The position numbers were made by a program, and so were the translations under genes. The notes under the pieces were generated by a model. The model had not been told where the DNA came from and did no database searches. It was given only the letters and a program-made list of their open reading frames with translations. Of a stretch of DNA of 64,000 nt, positions 44,060-52,959 are shown one piece after another. Source of the DNA: Cytophagales bacterium (GTDB lineage: Bacteria > Bacteroidota > Bacteroidia > Cytophagales > Cyclobacteriaceae); the NCBI GenBank assembly GCA_017303795.1, contig JAFLBR010000008.1, positions 124,001 to 188,000 on the forward strand. Direction: 5' to 3'. Position 1 is the first letter of the stretch, and every line of letters starts with the position of its first letter.

Positions 44060-44488
44060 ATGAAAAATCTACTCCTTGTATTTTTGTTGATTGGCAACCT
44101 AGCGCTTGCGCAGAACGATGAAGCTCTTGTTAAAGAGGTGGTAAACTCAGCTTATGTCTCCGGCATTCAGAACGGTGGTGCCATTACCGACATCCGCAAA
44201 GGATTCCACCCCACGTTTCAGATGTTACGCTTTACAGAAAATGATGTAAAGCCCATGGGAATTGAAGAATGGATTACTGCGATAGAGAAAAATCGCGCTC
44301 AGGCAACTGCGGCCCCAACGGTGCGCACCGAAGCCAAATACATTAGTGTAACCATTTCCGGTACTGCCGCTAATGTAGTACTTGAGTTGTATCGGGGCGA
44401 TAAAAAAATCTTCACCGACAACTTACTGCTTTACAAATTCAATGAAGGCTGGCGGATTGTGAGCAAAACGTTTTACAGGCATCCCTAA
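44060..44488 (+). CDS. Exported NTF2-like protein (putative lumazine-binding family)
   Basis: 142 residues with a signal peptide (GNLALAQN). The remaining part is a cystatin-like NTF2 fold: SGIQNGGAITDIRKGFHPTF, then AKYISVTISGTAANVVLELY and FNEGWRIVSKTFYRH. Such single-domain proteins usually bind a small ligand, or are enzymes of the SnoaL/ketosteroid type; the catalytic residues cannot be recognised here. The stop codon interlocks with the convergent gene's stop in CTAA. Confidence 0.75.
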   Translation: MKNLLLVFLLIGNLALAQNDEALVKEVVNSAYVSGIQNGGAITDIRKGFHPTFQMLRFTENDVKPMGIEEWITAIEKNRAQATAAPTVRTEAKYISVTISGTAANVVLELYRGDKKIFTDNLLLYKFNEGWRIVSKTFYRHP

Positions 44489-45579
44489 TCGGTGCCCGTA
44501 TAGCGATAACCAAATATTTCGTCCCACGCATTTAATGCAGGCTTGATGTTAAAATTAACATCTACTAAACCGATGTATAGAAAGTAATTAATGTTATCGG
44601 GCACATCATCTGGCACAGCTGTACTATCAAAATCGGTAAAGAGTAATTGAAACACAGCTGTTGCACCTACTTCGTTTAACAGATGTGCGTGATGCTCAAT
44701 ATAAGCTTTCTGTATTTCAGGGGAACTTACAAAGGAACGATCAGGAGTAGTTACGGATGCCGAAGTCCAGCCGCCTTCGGTTATAAACACCGGAAAATTT
44801 TTCCCTTCTACCAATCTTGAATAATAGTTAAGTGGAATATCCTTAGGGTTATCAAAACCAAAATACGGATACGATGAAAGCCCGAGCTCTTCAATAAAGG
44901 GAAAGTCAATATAATCCTGTGCAACGCCTGTGTAAGAGCCACCTGCCAGTTTGCCCCAGGCATGATCAACCTGAACACTTATACTTAAAGGAACGGTTGC
45001 ATTACGCGCACGCACCGCTGTAGCCGTAGCATTAACGGCAGTTTTTACACCATTATAAATTGACGCAGGCGATGCATCGCGAATAAGATTGGTTTCAAGC
45101 GCAAGACCCAGGTGGTCGGGCTTTAAAATGCTATCCATTGCGATAGTAAATTTTTGATAAAGCAATTGCATATCAGTATTAGCAATACTTTTGTTGGCTT
45201 GTTGTAAATCAACAGCATCGCTGGCTCTATCTAGTCCATTTTGCGGATCGATGTAAATCCAGAGTTTTAAATCTTTACTTCGATAAAAGTCTACCAGAAC
45301 TTTGTAGTTGTTTAATACATAATGGTTCACGGTCATGCCATCCAGCAACTCAGCCCACGGCACTTCGGTAGTAATCATAGCTACATCAGCCCGTTGTGTC
45401 CACATATCAAGCGATTGAAGAAATAAATCTATTTCAATGCGTGGAGCGGAATTTTGAAACCCCATTCGGAAGGTACGGGTAGGCGGCTGCTCTTCCTTCT
45501 TGCAACTGAATAAAAGAACAGTAACGACCAGAACGAAAGCGAATGGTTTGTAAACCATCTTCAAATTATTGGATTTCAT
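44485..45579 (-). CDS. Lipoprotein with glycoside-hydrolase-like TIM barrel
   Basis: 364 residues with a lipobox LLFSC (Cys26). A (beta/alpha)8-like layout can be traced through LKLWIYIDPQNGLD, HLGLALETNLIRDA and PVFITEGGWTSAS. A glutamate after strand 4 (ALETN) and one after strand 7 (ITEGGW) match the acid/base and nucleophile positions of clan GH-A enzymes. I cannot place it in a specific GH family. It overlaps the next gene by 4 bases, so they may be translationally coupled. A polysaccharide substrate is inferred. Confidence 0.65.
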   Translation of the reverse strand: MKSNNLKMVYKPFAFVLVVTVLLFSCKKEEQPPTRTFRMGFQNSAPRIEIDLFLQSLDMWTQRADVAMITTEVPWAELLDGMTVNHYVLNNYKVLVDFYRSKDLKLWIYIDPQNGLDRASDAVDLQQANKSIANTDMQLLYQKFTIAMDSILKPDHLGLALETNLIRDASPASIYNGVKTAVNATATAVRARNATVPLSISVQVDHAWGKLAGGSYTGVAQDYIDFPFIEELGLSSYPYFGFDNPKDIPLNYYSRLVEGKNFPVFITEGGWTSASVTTPDRSFVSSPEIQKAYIEHHAHLLNEVGATAVFQLLFTDFDSTAVPDDVPDNINYFLYIGLVDVNFNIKPALNAWDEIFGYRYTGTD

Positions 45580-46055
45580 TTTTTAGGTTGAGTTTTATTT
45601 TTTGCAGCCTTTACTTTTTGTTTTCCTTCGCTTGTCAAGGCAAATGATCGCGTCATTTTTTTAATGTGAGCAACCCTGCGAAAGCGTAACGCACTCCAAT
45701 CTTCATCAATGGCAATCTGTCGCACGGGTTCAAATCCTAATTTGCCTAACTCAGCCCAACCCGTATCGCGATTAAATTCGCAGGTATATTTTTTAGATGA
45801 ACCTTTCGGATAGGCTAACCACAACAAGCCATCATCAACCAATCGGCTGCTTACCTGTTTACTCCAGTTGTTTACTTCATTTTGTTTGGTAACAAAGGCC
45901 AGAAAAAACTCAACAGGTTGCGAACCACTTAACGATGTAGCAACCGAAACAGTTTTGCTTATTGCTTTTAGCTCTGCCTGAAACGAATCCGGAGCCTGAA
46001 CAACATGTATCGAGCGTTGATCTTTTAGATTAAGTTTTTTGAATAGGGGTGTCAT
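45576..46055 (-). CDS. DUF3052-like hypothetical protein
   Basis: 159 residues from the ATG at 46055. The open frame extends to 46283, but that would run into the helicase gene on the other strand. It begins MTPLFKKLNLKDQRSIHVVQ and carries LLWLAYPKGSSKKYTCEFN and DEDWSALRFRR, similar in pattern to DUF3052 proteins, whose role is unknown. The C-terminus is lysine-rich and probably disordered. It precedes the glycosidase-like lipoprotein gene with a 4-base overlap. Confidence 0.6.
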   Translation of the reverse strand: MTPLFKKLNLKDQRSIHVVQAPDSFQAELKAISKTVSVATSLSGSQPVEFFLAFVTKQNEVNNWSKQVSSRLVDDGLLWLAYPKGSSKKYTCEFNRDTGWAELGKLGFEPVRQIAIDEDWSALRFRRVAHIKKMTRSFALTSEGKQKVKAAKNKTQPKK

Positions 46056-46128
46056 AACACATTTTTTATTAGCCTCAATACAGATAATGTAATCAAATTC
46101 TCCACAGATATCGGTAATTTGGGCATGA

Positions 46129-48384
46129 ATGGAAACTCCCGACTTTAAAAAATTTGCCAGCCGGTTTTTAAACACAACCGCCAGCCATATTTTTCTAACC
46201 GGAAAGGCGGGCACAGGTAAAACAACTTTTTTGAAGAGCCTGGCCGAGCACACGCACAAAAATTTTATTGTGGTTGCACCCACTGGTATTGCTGCACTAA
46301 ATGCCGGAGGTGTTACTATTCATTCACAATTTTTAATTCCTCCGGCCACGTTCATCCCCGATCGTTACCTGCCCGAAAACTTAACTGCTGGCGGGCGATA
46401 CATTAACTCACAAACGCTGGCCCGTAAACATCCGCTTAACAGTTTACGCAAACAAGTGTTACGCGCTATCGACTTATTAGTGATAGATGAAGTAAGTATG
46501 CTGCGAGCCGATTTGCTGGATGCGATCGACTATCGTATGAAAGCCGCACGCGGAAATTTTAATCAGAGCTTTGGTGGTGTACAAGTGTTATTTATTGGCG
46601 ATTTATTTCAGTTGCCTCCGGTAGTTCGAAATGATGAACAGGAATTATTGAGTCGCTATTATTCCTCACCCTGGTTTTATGAAGCCTTGGCTTTGCGCGA
46701 TAATCAACCTGTATATATTGAGTTGGATAAAATTTTTCGCCAGCACGATGAAGCCTTCATTCGCATTTTGAATAATCTGCGCAACAGCAATATTGAGCCG
46801 GATGATATAGATGAACTTAATCGACATTATCAGACTTCCGATCAGATTGATGAATTGCAGGAAGTGATTACCCTTACTACACATAATTATAAAGCCGATC
46901 AGTTGAACAGGCAAGCATTAGATAACCTGCCTTCTGAGCCGCATTATTTTGAAGCTGTTCTGGTTGGTGAGTTTCCAGAGAGTATGTATCCGGTGCATCC
47001 ACAATTGGAGTTGAAGGAAGGTGCGCAGATTATGTTTGTACGCAACGATACTAGTTTAGAGAAAAGATATTTTAATGGAAAGCTGGCCACTGTAACGCGC
47101 ATCGATGAAGATAAAGTTTGGGTGCTGCTGGCTGGCACAAAAGAGTTGTATCAGCTTTCGCGCGAACGCTGGGAGAATAAGAAATATTCGGTTGATAAAA
47201 CCAACCATGTGTTGAATGAAGATGTGATTGGTTCATTTGAACAATACCCGGTCAAGTTGGCGTGGGCGATAACGGTGCATAAAAGTCAGGGGTTAACGTT
47301 TGATAAGGCCGTGATTGATGTAGCGCAGGCTTTTGCTGATGGCCAGGTGTATGTGGCGCTTTCGCGATTACGTTCTTTGGATGGATTGATTCTTCGTTCA
47401 AAAATTAATCCGCAAGCCATTCGTACCGATAGTAACATTCAATCTTTTACTAATCAGGCACATCAACCCGATAAGTTGCATCAGGTAATTGAAACGCAAC
47501 AGCGGCAATATATTGCCCAATTATTGGCGCAGACTTTTTCGTTCGAGGGTTTGTTGAAGGAAATTAATTACATAGAGAAAAACAAAGAGCCAGAGCAATT
47601 TGAAGACCCGACCATGAAACCCGTATTGGCTCAGATTACCGAAACTTTGACAAATGAAAAAACCAACACCGAACGGTTTCGAAATCAATTACTGAGTTTA
47701 ATCGCGCAAGCCACGCGCGAGCAATTACTGGAACGCATTGAAAAAGGTAGCGCCTATTATAGTAAACTGATGTTGGATCAACTGCGGTTGCTGCTTAATC
47801 ACATCGAATCCATAAAGCGACAGAAACGAGTAAAGACATACCTTGCACAACTACAGGAAATTGATCAACTGCTTACGCGAAAGCTAACCGAATTGCATCA
47901 GGCACACTTGATTGTTTCGCAAATAATAAATGGTACCGAGTTGTTTGACTTACGGGCAGTACGAACAACGGTTGAAACAGAACGCGGAAAGTTACTACTG
48001 GAAATTGATCCGGCACCAGTGGTTAGTAAACCTGCTAAAAAGAAGAGCCGGGAAAAGCGAAACAAAGAAGGTGATAAAAGCACCTACGATGTTACGTTGG
48101 ATTATTTTAAGTCAGGGCTTAAACCGGAAGACATTGCCAAAGAACGCGGACTGACTTTAGGTACAATTGAAGGTCACTTGGCAAAAGCCGTAGAGACTGC
48201 ACAATTAGATATTGATGCCTTTATGCCAAAAGCTGAAGTAGATGAGATAATGAACGCGATGCAGGAATTGCCGGAGTCTTTTGTTTCGAAGGAATTGTAT
48301 GACAAGCTGAATGGTAAATTTGGTTATGGCAAACTGAAAGCGGTGATGGCGCATGTGAAAGTGCAAGGGGAGAAACCAGTGTAA
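46129..48384 (+). CDS. PIF1-like helicase with C-terminal helix-turn-helix
   Basis: 751 residues. The SF1B helicase core has Walker A (GKAGTGKTTF, about 24-33), VVAPTGIAALNAGGVTIHS, the Walker B motif VIDEVSMLRADLLDAID, GDLFQLPPV, and motifs V and VI (AITVHKSQGLTFDKAVID and QVYVALSRLRSLDGLIL). A long linker precedes a C-terminal HTH_40-like domain (DVTLDYFKSGLKPEDIAKER, then GLTLGTIEGHL), as in RecQ-type proteins. It likely unwinds DNA 5' to 3'. Bacterial PIF1 fused to this domain is common in Bacteroidota. Confidence 0.9.
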   Translation: METPDFKKFASRFLNTTASHIFLTGKAGTGKTTFLKSLAEHTHKNFIVVAPTGIAALNAGGVTIHSQFLIPPATFIPDRYLPENLTAGGRYINSQTLARKHPLNSLRKQVLRAIDLLVIDEVSMLRADLLDAIDYRMKAARGNFNQSFGGVQVLFIGDLFQLPPVVRNDEQELLSRYYSSPWFYEALALRDNQPVYIELDKIFRQHDEAFIRILNNLRNSNIEPDDIDELNRHYQTSDQIDELQEVITLTTHNYKADQLNRQALDNLPSEPHYFEAVLVGEFPESMYPVHPQLELKEGAQIMFVRNDTSLEKRYFNGKLATVTRIDEDKVWVLLAGTKELYQLSRERWENKKYSVDKTNHVLNEDVIGSFEQYPVKLAWAITVHKSQGLTFDKAVIDVAQAFADGQVYVALSRLRSLDGLILRSKINPQAIRTDSNIQSFTNQAHQPDKLHQVIETQQRQYIAQLLAQTFSFEGLLKEINYIEKNKEPEQFEDPTMKPVLAQITETLTNEKTNTERFRNQLLSLIAQATREQLLERIEKGSAYYSKLMLDQLRLLLNHIESIKRQKRVKTYLAQLQEIDQLLTRKLTELHQAHLIVSQIINGTELFDLRAVRTTVETERGKLLLEIDPAPVVSKPAKKKSREKRNKEGDKSTYDVTLDYFKSGLKPEDIAKERGLTLGTIEGHLAKAVETAQLDIDAFMPKAEVDEIMNAMQELPESFVSKELYDKLNGKFGYGKLKAVMAHVKVQGEKPV

Positions 48385-48391
48385 CTACTTC

Positions 48392-49183
48392 TTACAAATG
48401 CCTTAAAAATGCTTCGCGGTTTTCCAGAAAAGCTTTTGTAATCTGATAGTGTTCGGTATCCTCATAACTTACGCGCTGCATTTTACCTTCGCGGATTTCA
48501 TACAAGGCCGCTCCCGGTATTCCCATCATTATAGGAGAATGTGTGGCGATTATAATTTGTGCTTGTTCACGCTTCACCAATTCTATCAATAACGAGATTA
48601 ACGACAGTTGCCTTACAGGCGAAAGCGAAGCCTCGGGTTCGTCCAGAATATAAACTCCTTTCTGCGTTAAGCGCGATTCAAAAATTTTAAGAAAGCCTTC
48701 ACCATGCGAATAGGCATTTAAGTCCTGTCCGTATTTTTCGACCAACGCATTTTTCTGTTTGGTAACCATAGCCCGCACTCTGTCCAATCCACCACCTTCC
48801 AGCGAAGCTTCCCAATCCTGCATATCTTTATCAAACGCACTTCTTACATCTTGTATCGATCGTACAAAGCCTAAAAAATCTTCAGCCCGAAAAAACAAAC
48901 CGCGTTTACTTTTAACACCCCATGTAAGTTTAATAAATGGAGCCAAGGCCTTGGCGGCTTTTAATGAACCATCACTTTCAATATTCTGGCTGCTGATGGT
49001 GGGCAAGCCAATGGCATAGGCCATACTTTCCAACAAGGTTGATTTACCCGAACCATTCTCACCAATGAAAATGGATATAGGAGCTTCAAATTCCAATTGC
49101 TCAAAAGCTTTTAACACCGGCAACGAAAACGGAAATCCGTTTTGCTCAAAAGGTTTAAATGCGAGAGACCGGACAATCAGCAT
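48392..49183 (-). CDS. SMC-like AAA ATPase
   Basis: 263 residues without a large coiled coil. Walker A is ENGSGKSTLLESMAYAIGL (about 42-60). The signature region has EGFLKIFESRL, the Walker B motif is YILDEPEASLSPVRQ, and a switch histidine is in IIATHSPIMM. The layout matches the COG3910/DUF2813-like predicted ATPases. Partners are unknown and no nuclease gene is next to it. It ends 8 bases after the convergent helicase gene. Confidence 0.88.
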   Translation of the reverse strand: MLIVRSLAFKPFEQNGFPFSLPVLKAFEQLEFEAPISIFIGENGSGKSTLLESMAYAIGLPTISSQNIESDGSLKAAKALAPFIKLTWGVKSKRGLFFRAEDFLGFVRSIQDVRSAFDKDMQDWEASLEGGGLDRVRAMVTKQKNALVEKYGQDLNAYSHGEGFLKIFESRLTQKGVYILDEPEASLSPVRQLSLISLLIELVKREQAQIIIATHSPIMMGIPGAALYEIREGKMQRVSYEDTEHYQITKAFLENREAFLRHL

Positions 49184-49309
49184 AGTTCAATTTTCGAAAA
49201 GTGAAGTTGAGGATTAAAAATGAAAATAGCCAGATAGATAATACCACTTTTAAAAGTGCAATATTGTAAATAGATTTCTGATTCAGGATTAAATACAAAT
49301 AAGCCAATT

Positions 49310-49816
49310 ATGAAAAAATTAATTGTTCTCGTGCTGCTTGTAGCACCAGCGTTAGCAAATGCACAAACCAAAGATTATAACTCCGATGTAAAATCGGTAG
49401 ATGCCATTATGCATGCTTTGTACGATGTAATTTCGGGCGACCCCGGTGCGCCCCGCGATTGGGATCGCTTTCGGTTTTTGTTTAAACCCGATGCTAAACT
49501 TATTCCTTCCCGTAAGGATGACAAAGGCAATTTTGAACTGCGCACTATGACACCCGAAGATTATGTGCAATTTTTTTCATCGCGCATCAGCACGGGTTTT
49601 TTTGAACGCGAGCTGAGTCGCAAGGAAGATGCGTTTGGAACGGTGGTGCATGCTTTCAGTACGTATGAAACTAAAGAGAAGAAGGACGGGCCGGTAACCA
49701 ATCGCGGCATTAATAGCATTCAGTTGTTTAAAGACAAAGACCGCTATTACATTGTAAATATTTTCTGGTGTGCCGAAAGTCTGGGGTTTCCGTTGCCGGA
49801 TAAATATTTGAAATGA
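49310..49816 (+). CDS. Exported hypothetical NTF2-like protein
   Basis: 168 residues with a signal peptide (APALANAQ). A mature segment with VKSVDAIMHALYDVISGDPG, WDRFRFLFKPDAKLI, then AFSTYETKE and INSIQLFKDKDRYYIVNIFW looks like an NTF2-type cone fold, as in small Bacteroidota proteins of the SnoaL/DUF4440 type. Catalytic residues are not clear. The gene ends at an inverted repeat shared with the convergent haemoglobin gene. Confidence 0.7.
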   Translation: MKKLIVLVLLVAPALANAQTKDYNSDVKSVDAIMHALYDVISGDPGAPRDWDRFRFLFKPDAKLIPSRKDDKGNFELRTMTPEDYVQFFSSRISTGFFERELSRKEDAFGTVVHAFSTYETKEKKDGPVTNRGINSIQLFKDKDRYYIVNIFWCAESLGFPLPDKYLK

Positions 49817-49822
49817 TTTTGG

Positions 49823-49857
49823 AAACCTATAAACTCTCCAAGACCTTATAGGTTTTT
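49823..49857. terminator. Bidirectional terminator-like inverted repeat
   Basis: Arms AAACCTATAA (49823-49832) and TTATAGGTTT (49846-49855) pair perfectly, with a T-run after the right arm. It lies between the convergent genes at 49310-49816 and 49857-50234. Confidence 0.7.
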
Positions 49858-50234
49858 TACTGTTCCTCCCCCTGATTAACCATAAACATAGCCGTGGGGA
49901 TAAACCTTTTAAAGAGTTCATCTTTTAAAGGCTCATCAATCGGTAAGGTGCCAATGGCTTTGTTCATGCACGCCAGCCATGCTACGGCTTCATCGTTACC
50001 AATGGGGTGCGGCAAGTGGCGGGCCCGTAGTTGCGGGTGACCGTACTGTTGCGAATAAAGCGCTGGGCCGCCCAGAAATTGTGTTAAGAACAGCCGTTGT
50101 TTTTCTTTAATCAGTTCTTTATCGGTTTTAAACAAGTGACTGATTTCTGGATGCACGAAAACGAGATCATAGAACTGATCTACCAATCGTGAGATATTTT
50201 CTGAACCAAGTTTTTCGTAGAGGGTGGGTGGCAT
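49857..50234 (-). CDS. Truncated haemoglobin (group II-like)
   Basis: 125 residues from the ATG at 50234; the upstream open frame would overlap the toxin gene by 53 bases. Short 2-on-2 globin features are MPPTLYEKLGSENISRLVDQ, FYDLVFVHP, the proximal-side RARHLPHPI with the heme-binding histidine, and FLGGPALY with the family's small-residue and Tyr spacing. It would bind O2 or NO in the cytoplasm. Group II is likely, though not certain. The toxin gene starts 14 bases upstream on the same strand, so they may be cotranscribed. Confidence 0.85.
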   Translation of the reverse strand: MPPTLYEKLGSENISRLVDQFYDLVFVHPEISHLFKTDKELIKEKQRLFLTQFLGGPALYSQQYGHPQLRARHLPHPIGNDEAVAWLACMNKAIGTLPIDEPLKDELFKRFIPTAMFMVNQGEEQ

Positions 50235-50247
50235 AGGTAGAATACTT

Positions 50248-50538
50248 TCATTTGGGTCTTTTCTTTGGATGTTGTCGAGTGTCAAAGAAGACAAGAACAA
50301 TAATGGTTTCTTTTTTTATTCTGTAAAAAATTCTGGTTTGCCTGGTTAATTGAAATCCGTAAATATTTTTCTCTCGAACTTCAATCACGCCCATTTCAGG
50401 GAAAAGCTCCAATAGATCAAGAAAATCTATAACCTTTTGTTCGAAAGCACTCGCAACTAAATCGCCCCATTTTCCTTCGATATAATTTTTTATTGATAAG
50501 AAGCTTTTTGTTGCCCTTTTGCTTAACCTGATTCTCAT
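50248..50538 (-). CDS. RelE/ParE-family toxin
   Basis: A 96-residue toxin of the ParE fold. MRIRLSKRATKSFLSIKNYI, FLDLLELFPEMGVIEVREKN, QTRIFYRIKKETIIVLVFFD and a C-terminal RQHPKKRP are all in order, with the RIFYRI core strand typical of the family. It inhibits gyrase or cleaves mRNA; the sequence does not decide. It overlaps the antitoxin gene by 4 bases and is followed 14 bases later by the haemoglobin start. Confidence 0.85.
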   Translation of the reverse strand: MRIRLSKRATKSFLSIKNYIEGKWGDLVASAFEQKVIDFLDLLELFPEMGVIEVREKNIYGFQLTRQTRIFYRIKKETIIVLVFFDTRQHPKKRPK

Positions 50539-50759
50539 TTGGATTTAAAAAACTGATCTCGATCAATCAGATTCGACTCGTCTTCAGATTCTTCATAGGC
50601 AAGCATAACTTCCTGTTGCTGCTCGGTTGTTAGCGAATCCCAAATCCGGCTGGTTTTTTCGCGCGACTTTAAAAAGTCATAAACGGATTGCAGCAATTGT
50701 TCACTTTCAATGCTCTCCACAATTTTATGAATGTTAGATTTTAGTTCAGGTGCGCTCAT
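50535..50759 (-). CDS. Antitoxin partner of the RelE/ParE toxin
   Basis: 74 acidic residues (MSAPELKSNIHKIVESIES, EQQQEVMLAYEESEDESNLI). It lacks a strong DNA-binding motif but has helical heptads that would wrap the toxin. It lies immediately before the toxin gene with a 4-base overlap, the classic antitoxin-first order. It resembles small Bacteroidota antitoxins found with ParE-like toxins. Confidence 0.75.
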   Translation of the reverse strand: MSAPELKSNIHKIVESIESEQLLQSVYDFLKSREKTSRIWDSLTTEQQQEVMLAYEESEDESNLIDRDQFFKSK

Positions 50760-50911
50760 GGTTGTATTTTAATTCGAAGTTATTGAATTTTATTGGATTG
50801 CTTAGTTTAATCTGATGATGAAATTTTTCTAAATGTTAGCTTTCAACCTAACAGTATTGCTGAGATTAAAATCTTAGGCTTAAAAACCTAAAGCAAAAAG
50901 ATGAAATCAAA

Positions 50912-51643
50912 TCAAAGCTGCCTTCCCGTTACATCCGGATACAAACTTTGTACAGCATCGCTTTGCCAGTATGCTTTCGTGCTAACATCAAGTAAGGTAA
51001 GACTTCCGGTAAATGCGGCACCGGTATCTATATTCCAAACGTTGTGCACGTTCACCGGAACAAACTTGCTTATCCGCACCGTAGGTGTATGACCAATAAA
51101 GATTTCGGTAAACAATTTTAACCGTTTAGGATAATAAGGCGAATCGGGTGTGAGTGTGGCATCCATAGCCAATGCCATTTCCCAGAGTGTACGATCCCAG
51201 ATCAGCATTTCCGGATGATGTTCTTGCTGCGGCCCATGAAGAGAGGTGAAGCCAGCATGCACAAATAAACGGTTAGCGTTATCGACATAATAATAACGTA
51301 GTGCCTGATAAAATTTTAGATGTTGCTGCAATTGTGCTTCGGTTGCGTGTGCATAACTGGCCAGCGTTGCTTTACCGCCATAGTGGTAAGAACTGTCGGG
51401 CAACACACCGGTCGTGAGCCACGTTTCGCAGCAGGCATCGTGGTTGCCTTTTAAGAAAACACAAGTTTGTTTTTTTGCTAACGCGATCAGAAACTCAATT
51501 ACCCCGAATGACTCCGGCCAGCCATCTACATAATCGCCCAGAAAAATGAGAGTATCATCTGGCTTAACCGGTGCGCGTTCCAGAACTTGTTTGAGGGCAG
51601 CCAAACCGCCATGAATATCGCCAATAACAAAAGTGTTGTGCAT
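50912..51643 (-). CDS. Calcineurin-like metallophosphoesterase
   Basis: 243 residues. The dinuclear metal site is marked by GDIHGG (8-13), FLGDYVDGWPES and FLKGNHDACCETW, with later histidines in VHAGFTS and FIGHTPTVR. The pattern is that of bacterial serine/threonine or bis(5'-nucleosyl)-tetraphosphatase-like enzymes (PrpA/ApaH type). Substrate is uncertain. A -7 box lies about 16 bases upstream of the start. Confidence 0.92.
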   Translation of the reverse strand: MHNTFVIGDIHGGLAALKQVLERAPVKPDDTLIFLGDYVDGWPESFGVIEFLIALAKKQTCVFLKGNHDACCETWLTTGVLPDSSYHYGGKATLASYAHATEAQLQQHLKFYQALRYYYVDNANRLFVHAGFTSLHGPQQEHHPEMLIWDRTLWEMALAMDATLTPDSPYYPKRLKLFTEIFIGHTPTVRISKFVPVNVHNVWNIDTGAAFTGSLTLLDVSTKAYWQSDAVQSLYPDVTGRQL

Positions 51644-51654
51644 GAGAAGAAACG

Positions 51655-51662
51655 CAAAAGTA
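51655..51662 (-). promoter_or_regulatory. Candidate -7 box of the phosphatase gene
   Basis: The minus strand reads TACTTTTG, an exact TAnnTTTG match, 12 bases before the start codon. There is no clear -33 element. Confidence 0.35.
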
Positions 51663-51787
51663 ATAATTGAGGCGGAGAACTTTTTTACCAGAGGTCGGGA
51701 ATTTGTTTTGAAGATCGCAGAGTGCGTGACTTCCTTGAGGACTAATGAATATGTGGTGCTTTCAACTTACTAGATCAAGAATACTAG

Positions 51788-52186
51788 TTAATTGACTACT
51801 TGTAAATTATAAATAAGCGATCCCACATTTTTCTTACGCCAGAGAGTCAGGTGTTGGCCATCAAAATTATAAGTATGCTTTCCACTTAATGGATAAGCAG
51901 GTCCATACAGGGCTGGTATGATAAAGAAGGCAGTGTCAACGAAATTTATAGTGTTTCCAGATAACTCTATTCTGCCTGCTCCATACCCAAAGGGTAAGTT
52001 GGTTGTGCTTTCATAATGGCCATTAGAAATTAGAAGTGTTACTGAGCCAGAAACATTATCTGATTGTATGGTTTCAAATGTTCCGCTAAATTCCATTTCA
52101 TCGGAAACATTCAAACTCACTTGTGGGTCATCTTGGCAACTAATCAAAGTAAAGAGTAGAAACGACATAAAAGAAAATGGTTTCAT
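51788..52186 (-). CDS. Small lipoprotein of unknown function
   Basis: 132 residues from the ATG at 52186, which opens a lipoprotein signal (MKPFSFMSFLLFTLISCQ); the open frame upstream to 52282 would bury it. The mature region is beta-rich (FSGTFETIQSDNVSGSVTLL, FGYGAGRIELSGNTINFVDT), possibly a lipocalin-like or META-type domain. I do not recognise it. It is on the same strand as the dihydrofolate-reductase-like gene, 120 bases after it. Confidence 0.6.
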   Translation of the reverse strand: MKPFSFMSFLLFTLISCQDDPQVSLNVSDEMEFSGTFETIQSDNVSGSVTLLISNGHYESTTNLPFGYGAGRIELSGNTINFVDTAFFIIPALYGPAYPLSGKHTYNFDGQHLTLWRKKNVGSLIYNLQVVN

Positions 52187-52306
52187 GATTAATGCTTTCA
52201 AATTGGACACAGGAATTTTAGAGGAGGTTGGAATCTGTATATTTGAGGGTCGGGTTTTCGGTCCATCATATATACGATCCAACCCAAGTTTAGCGTCCGC
52301 ACGAAA

Positions 52307-52936
52307 CTACATCTTGGATATCCTTTTTAGTTTATATCTTAAATGAGTCGTCAGATCCGATGGCATTACTTCTTCGATTTGAATTTCATAGTTGCTTTTA
52401 TTAATTCCATCAAAAAGCCTGATTCCACTGCCCAGAAAAACAGGTGCAATGTGAATAAAGAATTCATCTATAAGACCGGCATTTAAAAATTGTTGAATCG
52501 TGTTTGCCCCGCCTTGTATTCTTATATCCTTTCCTTTTGCTGATTTTTTAGCTTTGTCCAACGCACTTTCTATTCCATCGTTTATAAAGTAAAACGTTGT
52601 TGTTCCCTCCTGAATCCAGGGTTCTCGTTTTTCGTGAGTTAACACATAAACATCCGCTTTATACAGATCATTAGGCCAAACTACTTCACCTTCCTCAAAC
52701 ATGCGCTTGCCCATAATGAAAGCTCCCGTTCGTTCAATGGTCTCTCTGATAAATTTTCCATCGGGCCCATCTTCTTTGCCGCCCTCCATCCCTAGGTATT
52801 GCCAGAATGCTTTTTGATTAAACATCCACGAATGTATTTTTCCTGAAACACCACCCATTGGATTTTTAGGGCCTCTGTTATCTCCTGCAAAATAACCATC
52901 AAGTGATATTGCGCTATCGAAAATAATTTTGCTCAT
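52307..52936 (-). CDS. Dihydrofolate reductase-like protein (RibD C-terminal family)
   Basis: 209 residues. FDSAISLDGYFAGDNRGPKN and GAFIMGKRMFEEGE mark the NADPH-binding start of the RibD_C/DHFR superfamily, and IRIQGGANTIQQFLNAGLID and HIAPVFLGSGIRLFDGI are the later signatures. Family members reduce riboflavin or pterin precursors, or are stand-alone reductases of unknown substrate. It is 23 bases after the glycosidase gene on the same strand. Confidence 0.9.
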   Translation of the reverse strand: MSKIIFDSAISLDGYFAGDNRGPKNPMGGVSGKIHSWMFNQKAFWQYLGMEGGKEDGPDGKFIRETIERTGAFIMGKRMFEEGEVVWPNDLYKADVYVLTHEKREPWIQEGTTTFYFINDGIESALDKAKKSAKGKDIRIQGGANTIQQFLNAGLIDEFFIHIAPVFLGSGIRLFDGINKSNYEIQIEEVMPSDLTTHLRYKLKRISKM

Positions 52937-52959
52937 ACTTTACTAATTCTGAATCGTTA